DNA of 9,841 nt from Planctomycetota bacterium. GTDB lineage: Bacteria; Planctomycetota; UBA8108; UBA1146; JAJFFE01. The stretch's first letter is position 1. The number at the start of each line of letters is the position of its first letter. Both the position numbers and the translations under genes were made by a program. Under the pieces are notes generated by a model, which was not told where the DNA came from, made no database searches, and worked only from the letters and a program-made list of their open reading frames with translations. The stretch covers positions 1 through 9,841 of the forward strand of contig JAGQRC010000075.1 of assembly GCA_020425835.1 (NCBI GenBank). The letters run 5' to 3'. Positions 6,682 to 9,841 of this stretch are shown piece after piece.

Positions 6682-6765
6682 GGCTCATACTTCGAGTTTC
6701 GACGGGTGTGCCGGGCGCAGGAAGCTCGGGCTCTCGGCCGGAATGAGTTTCTCGACGGACTGCTA
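6682..6765. repeat. Related, rearranged copy (copy 2) of the inverted-repeat element
   Basis: Read on the minus strand from 6765, the sequence begins TAGCAGTCCGTCGAGAAACT, 19/20 identical to the corresponding end of the element at 2431-2547. It continues with a similar GAGAGyCCGAG segment and ends with CGAAACTCGAAGTATGAGCC at 6701-6682, which matches 2447-2466 at 19/20. The second module is in the opposite orientation relative to the end sequence compared with copy 1, and the distal inverted repeat (CAACGGACTG) is absent. As in copy 1, its TAG is the stop codon of the neighbouring gene (6763-6765). It occupies part of the 200-bp gap in front of the transporter operon and may carry or displace promoter sequence. 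Confidence 0.6.
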
Positions 6766-7695
6766 GTCGAAGCACGCTTCGATCCGGCGCAGGGTCGCCG
6801 CGTCCAGCTCGATGGAGAGCGCCGCGCAGTTCTCGCGAACCTGTTCGGGTCGGGTCGCGCCGGTGATCGCGCTGGAGACGCCGTCGCGCGTCAACAGCCA
6901 CGCGAGAGCGATCGCGCCCGGCGCGTGCTCCAGCTCCCGACAGAGAGCAGTGAAACGTCGGCTGCGCTCGCGATTCGCATCCGTCAGCGTCTCCTGCAAC
7001 CACTCGGTCGTCGCGCCTCGACTGCCGGCGGGAACCGTGTCGTCGTACTTGCCGGTCAACATCCCCTGCGCGAGCGGGCTCCAGAGGACGAGCCCCATCC
7101 CGAGCTCGAGCGCCGCGGGCTGGATCGCGGCCTCGATGTGTCGGTCGAGCAGGTTGTAGCGCGGTTGCTCGACCGCCGGGCCCGTGCGGTTCCGGCGATC
7201 CGCGATGGCGTGCGCATCCCGGAGCTGGTCCGCCTCCCAGACGCTCGTCCCCCAGTAGAGGATCTTCCCGGCGCGGATGAGGTCGTCCATGGCGACGACC
7301 GTCTCCTCGAGGGGCGTCTCGGGGTCGAAGCGATGACAGAAGTAGATGTCGAGGTAATCGACGCCCAAACGCTGGAGGCTCGCGTCGATGCTCTCGCGTA
7401 TGTGCTTGCGACCGAGCCCGCGATCGTTGATCCCCGTGCCCATCGGCCAGTAGACCTTGCTCGAGATCACGAGATCCTCACGCCGATAGTCGGAGAGCAC
7501 CTCGCCGGCCACCAGTTCCGCATTCCCTCGCGCATAGACATCCGCGAGATCCACGAAGTTCATCCCTTGCTCGATCGACTCGTGGACGACCGCCCGCGTC
7601 TCGTCGGAGCCGAGGCTCCCGCCGAACGTGATCCAGCCCCCGATCGAGAGCGCACTGACACGAAGGCCGTGGCGGCCGAGTTGGCGGTATTGCAA
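6763..7695 (-). CDS. Aldo/keto reductase, Kv-beta-like group
   Basis: A 310-residue NAD(P)H-dependent oxidoreductase of the aldo/keto reductase superfamily (TIM barrel), normal in length. The catalytic tetrad is visible: Asp49 and Tyr54 in FVDLADVY, Lys80 in ISSKV, and His121 in YFCHRFD. The stretches YRQLGRHGLRVSALSIGGW (3-21), VYWPMGTGINDRGLGRKHI (81-99) and HRFDPETPLEETVVAMDDL resemble the voltage-gated K+ channel beta-subunit-like reductases; the GATRPEQVREN segment near the C-terminus is the usual cofactor-phosphate contact region. The open frame continues upstream to 8082, but homology begins here and a TTG at 7695-7693 has GAGGAG six bases upstream, so I choose TTG. The natural carbonyl substrate is unknown. 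A link to the nearby importer is possible by proximity only: a 200-bp gap with a repeat separates them. Confidence 0.9.
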   Translation of the reverse strand: MQYRQLGRHGLRVSALSIGGWITFGGSLGSDETRAVVHESIEQGMNFVDLADVYARGNAELVAGEVLSDYRREDLVISSKVYWPMGTGINDRGLGRKHIRESIDASLQRLGVDYLDIYFCHRFDPETPLEETVVAMDDLIRAGKILYWGTSVWEADQLRDAHAIADRRNRTGPAVEQPRYNLLDRHIEAAIQPAALELGMGLVLWSPLAQGMLTGKYDDTVPAGSRGATTEWLQETLTDANRERSRRFTALCRELEHAPGAIALAWLLTRDGVSSAITGATRPEQVRENCAALSIELDAATLRRIEACFD

Positions 7696-7701
7696 CGCAA
7701 G

Positions 7702-7707
7702 CTCCTC
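7702..7707 (-). promoter_or_regulatory. Shine-Dalgarno that fixes the TTG start of the aldo/keto reductase
   Basis: GAGGAG on the minus strand, separated by six bases from the TTG at 7695-7693. No ATG or GTG lies at the point where family homology begins, so this site decides the start. Confidence 0.6.
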
Positions 7708-7779
7708 ACTGGACGATGGTCGTGCAGAGCCTACCGAAACCGCGACGCCCGATCGAGGAGCGACGTCGCTTTCCAACGG

Positions 7780-7819
7780 GAATCGGGGAGTGTCGCACCG
7801 AGCCGACACTCCCCGATTC
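7780..7819. terminator. Perfect 16-bp inverted repeat; intergenic hairpin, possible terminator
   Basis: GAATCGGGGAGTGTCG (7780-7795) and its exact reverse complement (7804-7819) flank an 8-nt loop. On the minus strand it starts 28 nt after the stop of the immunity candidate and ends 84 nt before the aldo/keto reductase start. This is where a terminator of the Rhs-immunity unit would be expected. There is no U-run after either arm, so a classic intrinsic terminator is not demonstrated. It could instead be an RNA-stabilising hairpin, a protein-binding dyad or a recombination site. Confidence 0.5.
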
Positions 7820-7847
7820 GAGATCGACCGAGTCTTCGAACGAGTTG

Positions 7848-8315
7848 TCAGATCCGATCGAACTCGAGACCGGTCTCCGTTTCGATCGCTCGCCATCCAA
7901 ACGCGCCGATCGCACGCTTGGAGGTCGGGCGCGCCGTGAAGTCCTGGAAAGCCCGCGCGCACTCGCCGGAGCTTGCCGATGCAACGACCCCGAACGTGAC
8001 TCGCGGGTCCGCGCCCACCGCCTCCAGGGCGTGCCACGCCAAGCTCATCAGGACGAGGTGATCTCGGAGATCCGGACGACACTCGACGATCGAGGAGTAG
8101 ACCAACGCGACGGTCACGTCACGAATCACGCGAGCGGGCGCGGATGTGTCCGCAGCGAGCTGCCGAGCCTTCGGAAAGTCCCACTCTCGATCGAACTTCC
8201 ACCCTTCGCGAATGGAAACGCGATCGTCCAGGTGATCCAAGTACCACTCAGCGATCTCGAGGGCTGCCCTCCTGGGATCCGCGAGGTCGAGGACGTGTTG
8301 GTACGGAAGACTCAA
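7848..8315 (-). CDS. Probable immunity protein to the Rhs C-terminal toxin (unrecognised family)
   Basis: A 155-residue protein with no signal peptide and no membrane segment, rich in Asp/Glu, Arg and aromatic residues (for example WYLDHLDD and GWKFDREWDF). I do not recognise its family. The open frame reaches 8363, but the likely start is a TTG at 8315-8313: it follows GGAGGAGG closely and overlaps the Rhs stop as TTGA, a coupled arrangement that mirrors the ATGA overlaps in the transporter operon. A small soluble gene placed immediately after a polymorphic toxin's variable tip is the standard position of its immunity gene, so the role is inferred from position alone. An accessory or orphan gene remains possible. 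It is probably cytoplasmic, where it would bind the matching toxin domain. Confidence 0.7.
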   Translation of the reverse strand: MSLPYQHVLDLADPRRAALEIAEWYLDHLDDRVSIREGWKFDREWDFPKARQLAADTSAPARVIRDVTVALVYSSIVECRPDLRDHLVLMSLAWHALEAVGADPRVTFGVVASASSGECARAFQDFTARPTSKRAIGAFGWRAIETETGLEFDRI

Positions 8316-9841
8316 TTTCCTCCTCCAGCGGAAGCGGGGTGACGGAGGTAGTCGCCATCCCACACATACCCAGCGTTCTCGAGTTGGTTCAGTTCGCTGG
8401 AAAAGACCGTCGGCTCCCCGGCGAGCGGACCATCGGTCTGGATCATGTTACCGTCCAACGGTGAGGCGGTGTAGAAGTCCTGCTGCCGGTCGATTCCCTC
8501 CTGCACCCAAGCGTCATTCCTTTCCAGGGTCCAGTGCGGATCGTCGAGAACGTCGTGGCCGTCCCAGCCCTTCGCGACCTTTGTGTCGTAGTGCCGCCCG
8601 ATGACCTTCACGTCGTCCACGTGCCCAGCCGGCACGTCGTCCAAGTGCTTCGCGATTCCGGAGGCGAGATCCGCAGCCTCGTCCGCCTTGCTGAGCCACT
8701 TACCTGCCCCAGCCGTCACGATGCCGAGGACACCCCACAACGCCGCCCCGTAGTTGCCGTCGTAGATCTGGATTCCGGTGTCAATGACCCCGGCAACCGT
8801 TCCGATGGGTCCGGGCGCGTAACTCGCCACCTCGACCGCTCCCCGGAAATCGAAGTTCTCGATCTCGTTCTGCAGGCCCGCCAGGGGGTGTTTCAAATAG
8901 GTCTCGGCGAACTTGCTCTTGAGGTAGTCGAGTCCCTGGAGGAACTCACCCTTCTCCCAGGCGGGGGCATGATCGAGAGAATCCTGAGTCTCCGCCCATG
9001 CCAGGCTGATGACCTTGATCTTCTCCTCTCCGGTCAACTCGTCGAACGTGTCGGAGCCGAGGCCCAGGAAGTCCTGGTTGTCGGCCACGTACTCATCCAT
9101 CGCCTGATCGTTGGCTTCGTAGTACTTGCTGTCGGCCTGCGGACCCGGAAGCTGATCCCCCGGCTGGACGCCTTCCCCCGCCAATCCTGAAGGATCTCGG
9201 AATCGGAACGGGTTGTTGTACGCGTACTGGTAGAGGTTGAGAGAACCTCCACCTTCCTGGAGGGGGTCCCGAGAAACGAATCGCTCCAGAGTAGAGTCGA
9301 GGAATCTCGCACCGAGACGCGAGAGCCCGAGGGCGTAGTCGTACGGACGACCGAGAAACAGGAGATCGTTGTCCTGTGTCGACCCACCGAGGACACTTCC
9401 GGTACTGTCTCTCGGCGTACCGAAGGGATCGTACTGAATCACTTCGAGAGAACTGGCGCCGTCGTGAATCAGATGTACGTTCCCGAACGGATCTCGATCG
9501 AGGAAGTCCTCTTGCCCACTGCCACGTTGTCGCCAGATCCCGTGCGGCCCGTAGAGATAGGAGCGCAGGTCACCGTTTCGATCGCTGCTCATCACGAGCG
9601 ACCCGAGGTAGTGGTACTCGGTGGATGCACCCACGCTACCCGAGCGCTCCAAGAGGCGCCCGAGACCGTCGTGGGTCCAGTCGACGACTAGAACCGTGAC
9701 CGATCCCACCTTTGATGTCGCGCGAAGTGGACGCCCCAGCGCATCCCACTCCCAGGTCAGTGACCGATTCCCGTAGGTTCGCTGCGCCTCTTCTCCGCGA
9801 CCCGTGTAGGTCAGGGGGTCGAAGGGAGCGTAGGAGGTGTC
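8312..9841 (-). CDS. Rhs/YD-repeat polymorphic toxin, C-terminal part (5' end beyond window)
   Basis: The frame is open to the window edge; 509 residues are visible. Residues 1-150 carry YD-type repeats (for example LTYTGRGEE, WEWDALGRPLRA and DWTHDGLGRLLER). The Rhs-associated core follows: YDPFGTPRD, LFLGRPYDYALGLSRLGARF, LDSTLERFVSRDPLQEGGG, LNLYQYAYNNPFRFRDPSGL, ending near residue 220. Such cores form a shell that encloses a variable C-terminal toxin released by cleavage near the conserved DPxG motif. The tip (about 221-509) has a polar, helical first part, a Gly/Ala-rich hydrophobic stretch (about 340-382) and a compact final segment (about 411-500) with VIGRHYDTKVAKGWDGHDVL, PHWTLERNDAWVQEGIDR and ELNQLENAGYVWDGDYL. 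I have an impression of similar tails in other Rhs proteins but cannot name a catalytic activity; no HNH or other nuclease signature is evident. The secretion route is not visible. Confidence 0.92.
   Translation of the reverse strand, partial: DTSYAPFDPLTYTGRGEEAQRTYGNRSLTWEWDALGRPLRATSKVGSVTVLVVDWTHDGLGRLLERSGSVGASTEYHYLGSLVMSSDRNGDLRSYLYGPHGIWRQRGSGQEDFLDRDPFGNVHLIHDGASSLEVIQYDPFGTPRDSTGSVLGGSTQDNDLLFLGRPYDYALGLSRLGARFLDSTLERFVSRDPLQEGGGSLNLYQYAYNNPFRFRDPSGLAGEGVQPGDQLPGPQADSKYYEANDQAMDEYVADNQDFLGLGSDTFDELTGEEKIKVISLAWAETQDSLDHAPAWEKGEFLQGLDYLKSKFAETYLKHPLAGLQNEIENFDFRGAVEVASYAPGPIGTVAGVIDTGIQIYDGNYGAALWGVLGIVTAGAGKWLSKADEAADLASGIAKHLDDVPAGHVDDVKVIGRHYDTKVAKGWDGHDVLDDPHWTLERNDAWVQEGIDRQQDFYTASPLDGNMIQTDGPLAGEPTVFSSELNQLENAGYVWDGDYLRHPASAGGGN
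8319..8326 (-). promoter_or_regulatory. Shine-Dalgarno inside the end of the Rhs gene, deciding the TTG start of the immunity candidate
   Basis: GGAGGAGG on the minus strand, encoding the Gly-Gly-Gly end of the Rhs protein, lies three bases from TTG at 8315-8313 (six if the first GGAGG pairs). The toxin's last codons thus double as the ribosome site of the next gene. Confidence 0.6.

Noticed and set aside
5255..6682. Plus-strand open frame of 475 codons
   Set aside because: It is antisense to the ATPase gene, whose two nucleotide-binding domains are unambiguous; the translation is low in hydrophobic structure and unrecognisable.
6706..8061. Plus-strand open frame of 451 codons
   Set aside because: It is antisense to the aldo/keto reductase with its complete catalytic tetrad; a shadow.
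7696..8082. N-terminal extension of the aldo/keto reductase frame
   Set aside because: It runs through the hairpin and into the immunity candidate in another frame, has no reductase homology, and a well-placed TTG start exists at 7695.

Overview
The window is GC-rich, and every gene I accept lies on the minus strand. It therefore reads from right to left: Rhs toxin, immunity candidate, aldo/keto reductase, three-gene ABC importer operon, DUF3798 lipoprotein, TRL-like lipoproteins. The lipoprotein signals (lipobox plus Cys), strong Shine-Dalgarno sequences, frequent GTG/TTG starts and an Rhs polymorphic toxin suggest a Gram-negative bacterium. It is possibly an uncultured deltaproteobacterial-grade lineage (Myxococcota/Binatota-like), but this is a guess from style, not a phylogenetic result. 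The long plus-strand open frames are antisense shadows of these genes.

Right end (about 7780-9841): the C-terminal 509 residues of an Rhs/YD-repeat protein with a canonical Rhs core. It carries a 289-residue variable tip that ends in a domain I cannot assign to a known toxin class. Its stop codon overlaps the TTG start of a 155-residue soluble protein, the expected position of the cognate immunity gene. A perfect 16-bp inverted repeat follows.

Middle (2545-7695): a Kv-beta-like aldo/keto reductase, then a tightly coupled operon (two successive ATGA overlaps) of a double-domain sugar/nucleoside-type ABC ATPase and two BPD_transp_2 permeases. Both permeases carry an unusually long predicted extracytoplasmic insert of about 80 residues at the same topological place.

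Left (1-2544): a DUF3798 lipoprotein, a type I periplasmic-binding-protein-like family, which is the obvious candidate binding protein for this importer. It is separated from the permeases by about 600 bp holding a relic of an HNH endonuclease gene and a 117-bp element with terminal inverted repeats. Beyond it are two tandem small lipoproteins; the first belongs to the TRL-like family and the second runs off the window.

Two related short repeats (2431-2547 and about 6682-6765) begin exactly at the TAG stop codons of the second permease in the operon and of the aldo/keto reductase. They share end sequences and a 20-bp module (19/20 identical) that is inverted in one copy relative to the other. 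Together with the unassigned Rhs tip/immunity pair and the DUF3798 importer with enlarged permease loops, these are the parts most worth following up.
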